Below are positions 44,835-55,380 of a DNA stretch of 64,000 nt, piece by piece. The stretch's first letter is position 1. The number at the start of each line of letters is the position of its first letter. Made by a program: the position numbers and the translations under genes. A model generated the notes under the pieces. The model did not search any database. It was not told the DNA's origin and saw only the letters and a list, made by a program, of their open reading frames with translations. The stretch is from positions 336,057,927 to 336,121,926 of the forward strand of contig NC_081414.1 in NCBI RefSeq assembly GCF_030272615.1, read 5' to 3'. The stretch comes from Cryptomeria japonica. Taxonomy: Eukaryota; Streptophyta; Pinopsida; Cupressales; Cupressaceae.

Positions 44835-46077
44835 TGTGTGCAAGTAAAATTCATCTTAATAAAATATTCAATTAGAAATAAAGGGAAATCATAAATCCCT
44901 ATCTAATGAAAGAATTATAACAAATAGACAATGAAATAATGCAATATCAAACAAATAGGAATTAAAATCATTCAATGAAACTCCTTATTACAAGATCGCA
45001 TATAGCTTCCATTGCTCTTCTCTTCTCTGTGGTATGATGGCTCTCAGCTATTGCGCTGGTAACCTGCAAGTGACACAAAGATTCAAAGTCCGTGATCTAG
45101 AGAAATTGCCCAGGATTGAGGAGATGGAATGCTCAATTTATAGATTTTTGGATGAGATTGATTGAAAGGTGGAACAGAATGATCAAGAAGTGGAACTCAG
45201 GTGATCTCTCATTCTGATTGATAGTTGAATTGCTGATTTAGAGGTGAAACAAAATATATGAAATAGATTAATAGAGTCAACTGATTTAGAAAAAGCTAAC
45301 TGAAAGAAGAAAAAGAATGATTGGAAGAAATAAAGAAGATGACCAAGAGAACTAGAAGATGAAAATAGAGACTGGAGAGATAATAATTTAATTAATTAAT
45401 TAATTAATTTAGCATGTGCTTGCACTTTGACTTAGATTTTCAATTTAATCTTTGCATGATATTTATTCAAATAATTGAATTTATTTAAATTCAATTTAGT
45501 ATTTGAATATATTTAGAACTTGACTTTGATTTTCAATTTGATTTTTGAAATCAAGCACATGTATTTGAATTTGGAAGAAATTAGAAGAATATGAAATTAA
45601 ATGAAATTAGAATTTGGGGATTTGGAAATCGAAGAATTGATTAGTTAATTAAATAATTTAAAGAAACTATTTAATTATGCTAGAAATGGAACTTAATTAA
45701 ATAATAAAGATTATTTAATTTAAAGAATTAAATCATAATTAATTAAATAATAAATATTTAATTAATATTTAGAAGAGAGTTGAATGACTAGATGATTAGA
45801 GATTGAAATTGAGAATTAATTTATTTAAATAATAAAGATTATTTAAATTGGAGAATTAATCAAAATTAATTAAATAATAAATATTTAATTAATATTTAGA
45901 AAATGATTAAAATGATTAAATGGTGATAGAATAGGAAATAGAATAATTAGTAAAATTATGAGGAAATACGAAATTAGAAGAAATAGTTAATTAAATTAAT
46001 TAAAGAAATAAAAAATTATTTAATCAATTAGAGGAATAATTAGTACATGATCAATGAGACATTTTTAGGTGTCTACA
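44835..46077 (-). repeat. 3' LTR of third element
   Basis: 1243 bases, minus orientation TGTAGACACCTAAAAATG...CTTGCACACA. Very AT-rich, with many TTAATTAAAT repeats in its promoter half. Confidence 0.9.
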
Positions 46078-46099
46078 TTTGACCCTCTTTGAGACAATG
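46078..46099 (-). promoter_or_regulatory. Polypurine tract of third element
   Basis: CAAAGAGGGTCAAA on the minus strand abuts the LTR start. The fourth element has CAAAGAGGGGCAAA at 54197-54212, so the two are related. Confidence 0.8.
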
Positions 46100-47733
46100 T
46101 CGAAACGATATTGTTTCAAAGAAAATGAAAAGATTTCCTGCCCCGGTGATACCTAGGGTGTAATGCCCCCTCGAGAGATTGTTTATGCATTAAAGATATG
46201 AATGATCTCTCGAAAAAAGAAGAATGTGAGATGAAAGAGTAGTTAGTTATTAGAGATAGAGATAGGTGATGTGAAGATTATTTTGAAATAGAATATGAGA
46301 GAATGAACCTTAGAAAAAATAGAATCATGTTAGATGATAGAAAATGATTTAGAAAGAGATGATGAGAAAAGAATCAGCAAACTAGCAATAAGCAAATGAG
46401 ATGAAATGAGAATGAAATTGATGAATCACGAACCTATGTCATTTATTTTATTGTGCAATATATATTCATCACTAAGCCTTATTATTGAACAATGGAGCTT
46501 AGCACATCAGGGTATAAGGAACCAAGATGTAAAGATATCTCATTGAAGAAACAAACACGTAGCAGACAAGCAGCAAACAAAGAAAAAGATAATGCCCATC
46601 ATGGCTCCTCTAGTAACTTGTGGACATCCCTGAATGAATTTTTGAAATGACCTATGTTAATGCAATATGCATGATGAAGATGTCTTTCCTATTCGAACAA
46701 GGTTGACTATGTTTGTTTTAGCATTTGTAATACACCAATTGAAATGGAGGTGCAAAACATTTCATAGATAAGCAGTCAATCGATCCCTAAGGCCCTTTGG
46801 AACATCCAAATCAACACACTTAGTGACTAGGATTTACAAATGGAGACGCAAAAAACTTCCCCATTGGTTCTTGAAACTTTGACCTTCTTTTGCCCATGTG
46901 TGTGCAAATGAGTTACTTCCTACTCTTGTGTTCACTAAAGATCCTTACCATCTTATATGACTAGCTACATGGATTATCCTAACTTCAAAAGCATCCTAAA
47001 TAGAGCCTTGTTGCCAACAAGCTTTTAGAGCTTCGAGGAGGTTATAGACTGTAATTTCTCAAATATTTCTCCATTTCCAGTAGGTGTTCATAGCCCTGAT
47101 GGAGTTACTTGCATGTTCCCATAGTCAAGCTTTTTGTCACACTTGCATGTGTGATATTTTAGTTATATATCATTTCTCTTTTGCCTTGAGATGAATTTGG
47201 CATAGCATTTTTTCTTTTTGTTTTCTTGCCTTGACTTGTAAGTAATGAAACCTACTTGGATGTGACAATTACAGTGGCACTGAAGTAGAATTTTAATTTT
47301 TTCACTAGTCATATGATCAACTAGGTGTCTAGAATGAATTAGAGATCTTCTTAATATGCTTGAGATATAGTAATTGATAGATTTTGGGTTGACAAGTCTC
47401 AAATAGTGAAATCACTACCCAGCCATAAGTAAAGTGTCGTCATGGGGTAATGTTGAAAATGAATGACCTTAGAACACCAAAGACTTCATGTCTGAATATC
47501 TAAGAAAAGAGATGACCCTTGCTTCTCTTGAATGCAAATGAATGATAGACTTGGAAAGTTGTCTTGTTTTATTGATGCTGATATATGCAAATGTAGAAAC
47601 TTTGCGAATGCGTCGCATTTGAAAAAGAAGCTATATGCGATGCAGTGCTTTGAATAAAATGATATGCAATGCGGAAAGTAAAACCTATACTAACCAAGCC
47701 CTTAGGTATAATATCGTTTAAGGTTCATGTTGT
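46100..47733 (-). other. 3' non-coding part of third element
   Basis: No convincing coding. Contains GCCCCCTCGAGAG (near 46166), echoed as GCCCCCTCGGGAG (near 54929) in the fourth element, supporting common ancestry. Confidence 0.55.
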
Positions 47734-49545
47734 TCATAGGATCAAGGAGTTTTGTGTAGCTAGTTCATTGGTATTTGTTTGATAAGTCGGATAAAGATGT
47801 CTTTTCCAATAGGATAAGGACTTAGCTAAGTGTACACGTTCAACATCTCCAATGTTGATTTTATTAGTTTTTGGATTTTGTGGGTCATCAGAGGTAAATC
47901 CATCTCTGGAACCCCTTAATTTAGCTATAGCCTTATCATTTTCAAAGAAATCCAACTGTGGTAGGTTCTCTTGCCCCCAATCTTTCAAGTGTGGGTATAT
48001 GAGGCAAATAGATTCTAGTTCTGAAGTTGTGACATGAGCGAGTGTTATGCTTGTTTCTATTGATGCATTTGAAGAGGATGATGAAGTCAACCAAGTGTTG
48101 ATCTCATTAGTTGGTGTTATGCTTGTTTTGTCACCACTTTGGCATGTGATGATAACTCACATACAATTATTGACAAGTTTCTCTGTGTAGTATGATCTAG
48201 ATTGGTGATTTCAGTGATAAGGGGTTCATGAACAACTTGTGTAGAGGGATTAGGATCACTAGGAGAAATAGTAAGTTGGATTGAGAGAGAATATTGTGAA
48301 GAACATGGAGGATTATGACATGAAAATGAAGGGATGGAGGGACCTTGATCAGGATTTGGAGAAATAATGGGATCTTGTTAAGGACATGAAGGTAAAGGTA
48401 TGATTTGATCTTGGTTTGTAAAGGTATTATTAGTGAGGATGGAAGGGATGTCTTGATCTTTCTTAGGAGGTGGATGTTGGATGGGACTTGAAATGACACT
48501 TTGTTCTTGAGATGGAAGGGTTTGATTATGAATGGAATGTAAAAGAGCGAGGGGATCATCATAAGATTCTTGGTCGGTGGGATCTTGATCAAAAATTGGG
48601 TAGGATGGAAGTGGTTGTTCTTGATCTTTATTTGTTTCAGGGTTCATTTATTCTGATTTTGGATCATCCTATTGACATGGGGAAGGAGTTTGGAAATGCA
48701 TGGAAGATTGTTGGAATGTTTCAACATATTGGCTTGATGAGAAAGGATTTTGAATGAGACCCTCTGAATCGTGACTTGAATTAGATTGGATTTGTATGAT
48801 GGATAACCCTTGGGGGATTGTGTTATTGAATAGAGATGGCATGGATTGGTCTTGTGTGACTTCAGGGGATGATGAAATGATGGATAGATATGGTTGATTT
48901 GGGATTTGGTTGAAAGGGATTTGATTTTGGTTTAAAGGAGTATGATTTTGGGTGAAGGGGGTTTGATTTTGGTTGAATGAATTTTGATTTGGACTTTGGT
49001 TGAAAGGGGTGTTATTTTGGTTGAAAGATGTTTGAATGTTGGGTTGGTGTGAATTTTGATTTGGACTTTGGGTGAATAGGGTTTGATTTTGGTTGAAAGA
49101 GGTACTTTGAATGTTGGGTTGATGTGAATTTTTATTTGGACTTTGGTTGAATGGGGTTTGAAATTGGTTGAAAGAGGTACTTTGAATGTTGGGTTGATGT
49201 GATTGGTATGATTGATATAGTGGATTGAAAGAAAAAGAAGGTTTACATGACTCTAATGTTGGTTGAACTGAGGTAGGGACGATTTTGTTGAAGAATGAAG
49301 ATTGGCATGTTTGAATGGTCTCATAAGAAGAAGAAGTTGGTCTAATACTGATTCCCTTGTGGTCATCACTTCTCTCATCATATTTTCTAACCAGCCCCTA
49401 TGGTTGTCAAGACTAGTCATGTTTGTCACTTATTGTTGCAAAGCCTTGATCTGTTGAGCTAAGGTTTCTATGGATGGTGATGGAATAGGAATGGAAGGGA
49501 TGAATCCTCCACCTTCCCTACAAAATGTATAATGCCAATCCATGA
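47734..49545 (-). pseudogene. Gag-like remnant of third element
   Basis: Minus strand from about 49542: MDWHYTFCREGGGFIPSIPIPSPSIETLAQQIKALQQ, then a repeat region of FQPKSNPI/FNQNQTPF-type text (49205-48895), then PSYPIFDQDPTDQESYDDPLALLHS (48600-48500) and a C-terminal acidic/charged piece SLIYPHLKDWGQENLPQLDFFENDKAIAKL (48090-47734). Frames change repeatedly. The DQESYDDPL / PLPSQEQSV text is shared with the fourth element (61650-61560: SLESHDDPL, PLPSQEQSI), so both derive from one gag family. No zinc knuckle or pol motif was found in this copy. Confidence 0.55.
48895..49205. repeat. Short tandem repeats within gag-like remnant
   Basis: TTTGGTTGAA and GGGGTTTGATTTT alternate with a GTTGGGTTGATGTGAATTTT spacer in units of about 18-70 bases. 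On the minus strand they encode repeats of Pro, Lys, Ser, Asn and Gln. Confidence 0.8.
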
Positions 49546-51864
49546 TGTTTTCTTGATTGGTTTGGACCTAGGATCACAACATGTAAGATGTTTTCTCCAT
49601 TTCTCTGAATGTGTCAATGTTTGATTTGTTGAACTTGACAAACTTGTTTGAGTTGAGGTTGAGTTTGATTGATCCTTTGATTGTGATTTGGATGTTTGGG
49701 GTGTGAATTTCTAGGATGATTAAGAAAATGATGATAGACTAAGACAAACATATATGAGGTGTAGACAAGGACATATATGAGGACGATAATGAGGAATTTG
49801 CAAGGACTAGGGATGATAATAAGGACATAAATGAAGACTATGCAAGGACTTAGGATGGTAGTAAGGACGTAAATGAGGACTATGCAAAGACTAAGGATGT
49901 AAATGAGAACTATGCAAAGACTAAGGACGATAGTAAGGACATAAATGAGGACTATGCAAGGACTTCCTATGGTCACAAGTGTGTACAACTTTGAGTTTTT
50001 TGGACTATCTGATGTTTCAAAATGGACTTCGTTTTTAGTAATTCTATGTGTAGGACAAGTTTTATGGTTTTCCAAGTTAGAGAACAATTGTTTGGAGGTA
50101 AATATAGTTGACTGGACTGGTTTTTCAAAAAATCTCAGAAAAATCAGAGATGCGTAGGATAGGGCCTGAAATAGCCCACAAGACTAACTCAATATTGATC
50201 TGACACAATAATACATAAAAAAGAATAGAATACAATCTTAGGCTGGAAAGTGGACACCATTCAATGAGGCCCCCATACCAAAATACCAAAACAAGATAGA
50301 CAAATAGAGAGTCTAGCAGCACTGGCTCCACTCCACGGCACACACTTCTCGGGCATGCCAGTCTCTCTTACCCTGAAGATACAAAGATCTTATCACCGAG
50401 GGATTTCTGTCTCATAATGTAAGGTAAATAAGGGGTATCTATGGGGTATGATCTGCACTCCTGGAATCACTGAATGTAGGATTTTGGGCTACTAAATTGG
50501 TTCGTAGTATAAGGTTTCGAGGGGTCTTGATCCAGTGATGGATTCTCAGAGCAAGCCACTTAAGACTTTAGTTGAGCTTATCAGTGTAGGGAAGGCCCCC
50601 ACATATGTTAAATTCACTCAACACTCTAGCTGCCTGACCAGCATATTTATATAGGGGCTCAAAAAACCCACTCGAGAGTGCTTGGAGAGATGATATCCCC
50701 AATGCATCCCAATTTGAAGTACCTTTGTGGGGTGATGAAATCCCCAGTCAAAGATACCCCTCACTACGTGAAATAAAATAAAATTGGATGTCGTTGTCAC
50801 CTCCTTCCTTTCTCCCAAGACCCCAAAGGTGGGTGGAAAGTTAGTTAATGCAATAGTAGGTCCACCCCAAACACGATAAAAATTATTTACCTTAAGAAAA
50901 TCAAATATGATTTAATCTAATGCAGCCTGTTTCACTTCCATTTTATAGCCCAAATTTAGGTGTTGAATACGCATGTGCATGGCCCTTTTAAACACCAAAT
51001 TGAAATATGAAGGCATGCATGTCAATTTTAACCATTGTTGATTTTAAGCCCAAATCAAAGTGTTATACATGCATGTCAATTTTAAGCACCAACAGATGAA
51101 GTGTGAGATTCTACATGCATGTCCATTTTAACCATTGTTGATTTTAAGCACCAAAAGATGAAGTGTGAGATTATGAGTGCAATTGATCTAATACTAATCC
51201 GATCCTTTTTGTAAATTTGCCATAGGCTGCAAATAGATGATTAGCAGTAAAATCAAATCAACAAAAAAAAGAGAATAAAAAATTGACAGAAACAAATGTG
51301 TGATTATACCTACCTGATTGCATGACTCTGGATAGGGAACTACGTAATTATGTCAGGCCGAATGCGTGATTCTGACAGGGCGATTGTGTGATTCTGATAG
51401 AGCGATTGTGTGATCTGTCAGGATAAATGCGTGACAGTGATAGGATAATTGTGCAATACTATCAGGACCAACCCATGACACCTATGGCGAATGCATGACA
51501 CTTTTGGCAAATGTGTGACAATTTTGTCAAATGTGTGACACTTATGGTGAATGTGTGACACTTATGGCGAATGCGTAACACTTATGGTGAATGCGTGAAG
51601 ATATTGGCGAATGCGTGAAGATATTGGCAAATGCGTGATGATATTGGTGAATGTGTGACTCAAACCAGAAAATGAAAAAAATATGAATGTCTATTGGTAT
51701 CTACATGAATGCATAAATCTGTCTATGTGATTGCGTGATGATGTAAGCATGATTACATGATGACAAATTTGTTCTCAAAATTCATGCAAAATCTATAAAA
51801 TAAAGTAAAAATCTGTATGACTTGCAAAAATTACATAGAAAACAGAGAAGGTAAATTAACTATT
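49546..51864 (-). other. Long leader of third element
   Basis: About 2.3 kb between primer site and gag-like start. Includes GACTATGCAAGGACTTAGG-type repeats (about 49750-49970) and a block of iterated words at 51300-51660. No gene recognised. Confidence 0.55.
51300..51660. repeat. Iterated GCGAATGCGTGACACTTATG words near the primer site
   Basis: More than twelve degenerate copies of a 20-22 base word: first GCGTGATTCTGACAGGGCGATTG types (51360-51440), then GCGAATGCATGACACTTTTG, GTGAATGTGTGACACTTATG and GCGAATGCGTGAAGATATTG (51485-51655). It lies about 200 bases inside the primer site. Confidence 0.85.
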
Positions 51865-51886
51865 GTTCACGTCGGGTTCACCAAAA
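51865..51886 (-). promoter_or_regulatory. Primer-binding-site position of third element
   Basis: On the minus strand TTTTGGTGAACCCGACGTG plus AAC follows the 5' LTR. It is identical over 22 bases to the inner element's site at 20262-20283 although LTRs and leaders are unrelated. Confidence 0.7.
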
Positions 51887-53083
51887 TGTGTGCAAGTAAA
51901 ATTCATCTTAATAAAATATTCAATTAGAAACAAAGGGAAATCATGAATCCCTATCTAATGAAAGAATTCTAACAAACAAACAATGAAATAATGCAATATC
52001 AAACAAATAGGAATTAAAATCATTCAATGAAACTCTCTATTCCAAGATTGTATATAGCTTCCATTGCTCTTCTCTTCTCTGTGGTATGATGGCTCTCAGA
52101 TATTGCGCTAGTAACCTGCAAGTGACACAAAGATTTAAAGTTCGTGATCTAGAGAAATTGTCCAAGATTGAGGAGATGGAATGCTCAATTTATAGATTTT
52201 TGGATGAGATTGATTGAAAGGTGGAACTCAGATGAGCTCACATGCTGATTGATAATTGAACTACTGACTTGGAGGTGAAACAAAATATATGAAATAGATT
52301 AATTGAGTCAACTGATTGAAAAAAAGCTAACTGAAAGAAGAAAAAGATTGATTGGAAGAAATAAAGAAGATGACCAAGAGAACTAGAAGATGAAAATAGA
52401 GACTGGAGAGATAATGATTTAATTAATTGATTGATTAAATTAATTAATTTAGCATGTGCTTGCACTTTGACTTAGATTTTCAATTTAATCTTTGCATGAT
52501 ATTTATTCAAAGAATTGAATTTATTTAAATTCAATTTAGTATTTGAATATATTTAGACCTTGACTTTGATTTTCAATTTGATTTTTGAAATCATGCACAT
52601 GTATTTGAATTTGGAAGAAATTAGAAGAATATGAAATTGAATGAAATTAGAATTTGGGGATTTGGAAATCGAAGAATTAGTTAGTTAACTAAATAATTTA
52701 AAGAAACTATTTAATTATGCTAGAAATGGAACTTAATTAAATAATAAAGATTATTTAATTTAAAGAATTAAATCATAATTAATTAAATAATAAATATTTT
52801 ATTAATATTTAGAAGAGAGTTGAATGATTAGATGATTAGAGATGGAAATTGAGAATTAATTTATTTAAATAATAAATTTTATTTAAATTGAGGAATTAAT
52901 CAGAATTAATTACATAATAAATATTTAATTAATATTTAGAAAATGATTAAAATGATTAAATGATGATAGAATAGGAAATAGATTAATTAGTAAAATTATG
53001 AGGAAATATGAAATTAGAAGAAATAGTTAATTAAATTAATTAAAGAATTATTTAATCAATTAGAGGAATAATTAGTACATGAT
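51887..53083 (-). repeat. 5' LTR of third element (cut by fourth element)
   Basis: Matches 44835-46042 with scattered differences and a few short deletions, for example near 52220 and 53040. Ends at TACATGAT where TGTGTGTGTG of the next element begins. Confidence 0.88.
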
Positions 53084-54196
53084 TGTGTGTGTGAAAAGTG
53101 GACCTTGTATCTGGAATACACAACACTTCAATTAAGTCATTACATGCATGGTTAGACAGATATAAATATGAATATGAAAACCATAACAATCGACCCATTG
53201 TCTTCTAAAAGATGTGAGTATAAGATTGCTTTCAGATTTGTATAAGCAATCCAATGACTAGACAACACCAAGATGAAGGATTTTAATCTATATGAGCATG
53301 ATATTAGCTAGATGGAGGCAAGATTAATCTAACATGATTTTTGTAATATTAAGCTAAATGATTTAATCAATATGAAATAATTAATATGCAATATTCTCAA
53401 TGAATCTAGAGCAAAAATAGTATAATAACAATATATTCTCCAGCCTCTAGGATCTTTTGAATGAGAGATGAGAGCCTGAATTTATAGAAAATTCATAAAG
53501 AAACCAACGGCTGAGATCAAATGATGATGAGCGGTCAAGATTTTCCAAGAGGAAGCACAATCCAAGTGAATTGATGTGATTGGATGCTTTTCTCAAGTTT
53601 AAAGGAAATTGAACTAAAATTAAGATAAAACCAAGAAAAGTTGATTTATTCTCTATTTCATTAAATTTTAATATTTAATTGTTTTAATTGCTTTCTCTGA
53701 GATTATTTATCAATTTTTAATTTTTTTTTTCAAGATTATCTCCAATTGATTTCTTTTCTCAAATTTTTAATTCTTTTTTGGTCAATTAATTCCTTTTTTG
53801 ATTTATTTCCTTTTTTGAAGATTTGTGCTCATAATTTCCAATTCCTCTTTCTTGATTTGTTTCCTTTTTTGAAGATTTATGACAAATTTTATTTATTTTT
53901 CAAATTAATTCCTCTTTTTGATGATTTAATGGAAAATTGATTTATTTAATTAAATATGCAAAAGATATTTAATTAAAATAAATAAGATAATTGTTTAAAA
54001 TGATTTTCTTGGAATGATTTAATTAATTAAATAAATATTTAATTAATGTTGATTGATTAATCTTGCCATGTGACATTTGATGATTTTAGAATTAATTGTG
54101 TGCTCAAGATTTATTTAATTGCCTTTGGTTAGGACCTTGGTGATGTTGTTGAGATTAGGGGCCCATGGTTTAGATGACCATTTTTAGGGTATTACA
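53084..54196 (-). repeat. 3' LTR of fourth element
   Basis: Inferred from edges: minus orientation TGTAATACCCTAAAAATGG at 54196, preceded by a purine tract, and ACACACACA at 53084 exactly where the third element's LTR is interrupted. The partner LTR is outside the window, so the call rests on the edges only. Confidence 0.65.
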
Positions 54197-54212
54197 TTTG
54201 CCCCTCTTTGAA
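54197..54212 (-). promoter_or_regulatory. Polypurine tract of fourth element
   Basis: CAAAGAGGGGCAAA on the minus strand directly before the LTR start TGTAATACCC. Confidence 0.75.
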
Positions 54213-54960
54213 TTAATGTGCGAGCAACGCGTTGGTTCAAAGAAAATTTGATGTCTAGGAAATACCAATTTTGAACTTGATTGATCATGAACTAGATGAA
54301 AAGCGAGGTGTTTAGCTTGATTTGAAGCGACAAAGTTGAATGAAGTCTGAGTAAAGCGATACCGATCCCGAACTTGATTGAACTTAGGAATGATAGAAAA
54401 CAAAAGATACTAAACTTGAACTTAATTGATCAAGAAGTGGATCTTACTGATCTAGAACTTGATTGAACTAGACACAGTGAGTGATGATAAAAAAATCGAT
54501 CTTGAACTTGATTGATCAAGACACGATGAAGATAAATTATCTAGCTTGATCCAAAGCAATGAATATTGAACACCTACTTAGATTTAGTGTGATCAAAGAA
54601 AATCTTTAAACCCTTGATTGAGTTTAAACGAATAATCAACTTGATGAAAAGCGATGAAACTGATTAATGTTAAGAGATTGATTCAGACGAAGACAAATAT
54701 CAATTTGATTTGAAGCAATGAAACTGATATGCCCCTAGTGATTGATTCGATTTAGATGATTGAGAAATCTCAACTTGATATAAAGCGATGAAGTTGAGAT
54801 GCCCCTAGCGATGAGGTCTTATTTGATTGATTTTCTTTAGTTGAAAAAGATTTTTGCTTGACTTTTGATGAAGATTTGAAAATTTTCTCGACATTGAAGA
54901 ATGTGAGGTCATAAGGTCACGAGTATGCCCCCTCGGGAGCGATATCGAAAGATAGTGAGG
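54213..54960. repeat. Degenerate GATTTGAAGCGATGAA repeats
   Basis: Phrases CTTGATTGATCAAGAA, GATGAAAAGCGATGAAACTGAT and TGAGATGCCCCTAGCGATG recur at irregular spacing. Non-coding 3' region of the fourth element. Confidence 0.6.
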
Positions 54961-55300
54961 GTTCATGATGATAGGCAATTTTTAGCGATGATAAGTTATT
55001 TGAGCACAAATTGATTCAGAGGAATTTTTGAAAATTTTGCATTGATTGAAAAGAAATTGAACGCAAAGTTGATTTGTAGAATAAATTGAGATTCAACATT
55101 GATTCACGAGAAATTGAGCACAATTAGAAGAGAGAATGAGCTTTTGATGAAAAGCGCTAAGTGGTCCAAATTCTGAAATTGACTAGCAAAATGATCTCAA
55201 ATTTTGATTTCGATCCCAAAAATGGAATCAGAACAGTCAAATTAGCTAAGAGTTCAATTTTTGTGTCCATCGGAGCAAGTTGAAAAATTATATTTTTGGC

Positions 55301-55309
55301 TATATATGG
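55301..55309 (+). promoter_or_regulatory. TATA box for antisense PMD gene
   Basis: TATATATGG at 55301, 80 bases upstream of the ATG at 55381, pointing opposite to the host retroelement. Confidence 0.55.
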
Positions 55310-55380
55310 GACAAAAGTGTCATTTTCAATTCATTTTAACCCTCCAAGTTTGAAAATTCAAAAAGCCTTCTGCAAAGAAA

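Larger units (their letters stand above)
44835..53083 (-). mobile_element. Third LTR element, gag-only, interrupted in its 5' LTR
   Basis: 3' LTR 44835-46077 and 5' LTR from 51887 rightwards are near identical in minus orientation, with purine tract and primer site in the expected places. The left target is ATATC (44830-44834) inside copia gag. The 5' LTR match stops abruptly at 53083 in the middle of TACATGAT, where the fourth element begins; the missing end (TGTAGACACC side, about 35 bases) should lie beyond the window. Internal coding is a fragmentary, Pro/Gln/Asn-rich gag-like reading; no pol is visible. Confidence 0.85.

Noticed and set aside
48512-48757. Plus-strand frame opposite the third element's gag remnant
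   Set aside because: Antisense shadow of the Pro/Gln-rich minus-strand reading; no domain text.
53746-53940. Phe/Leu-rich frame as a small membrane protein
   Set aside because: Arises from a T-rich stretch inside the fourth element's LTR; repetitive and without start context.
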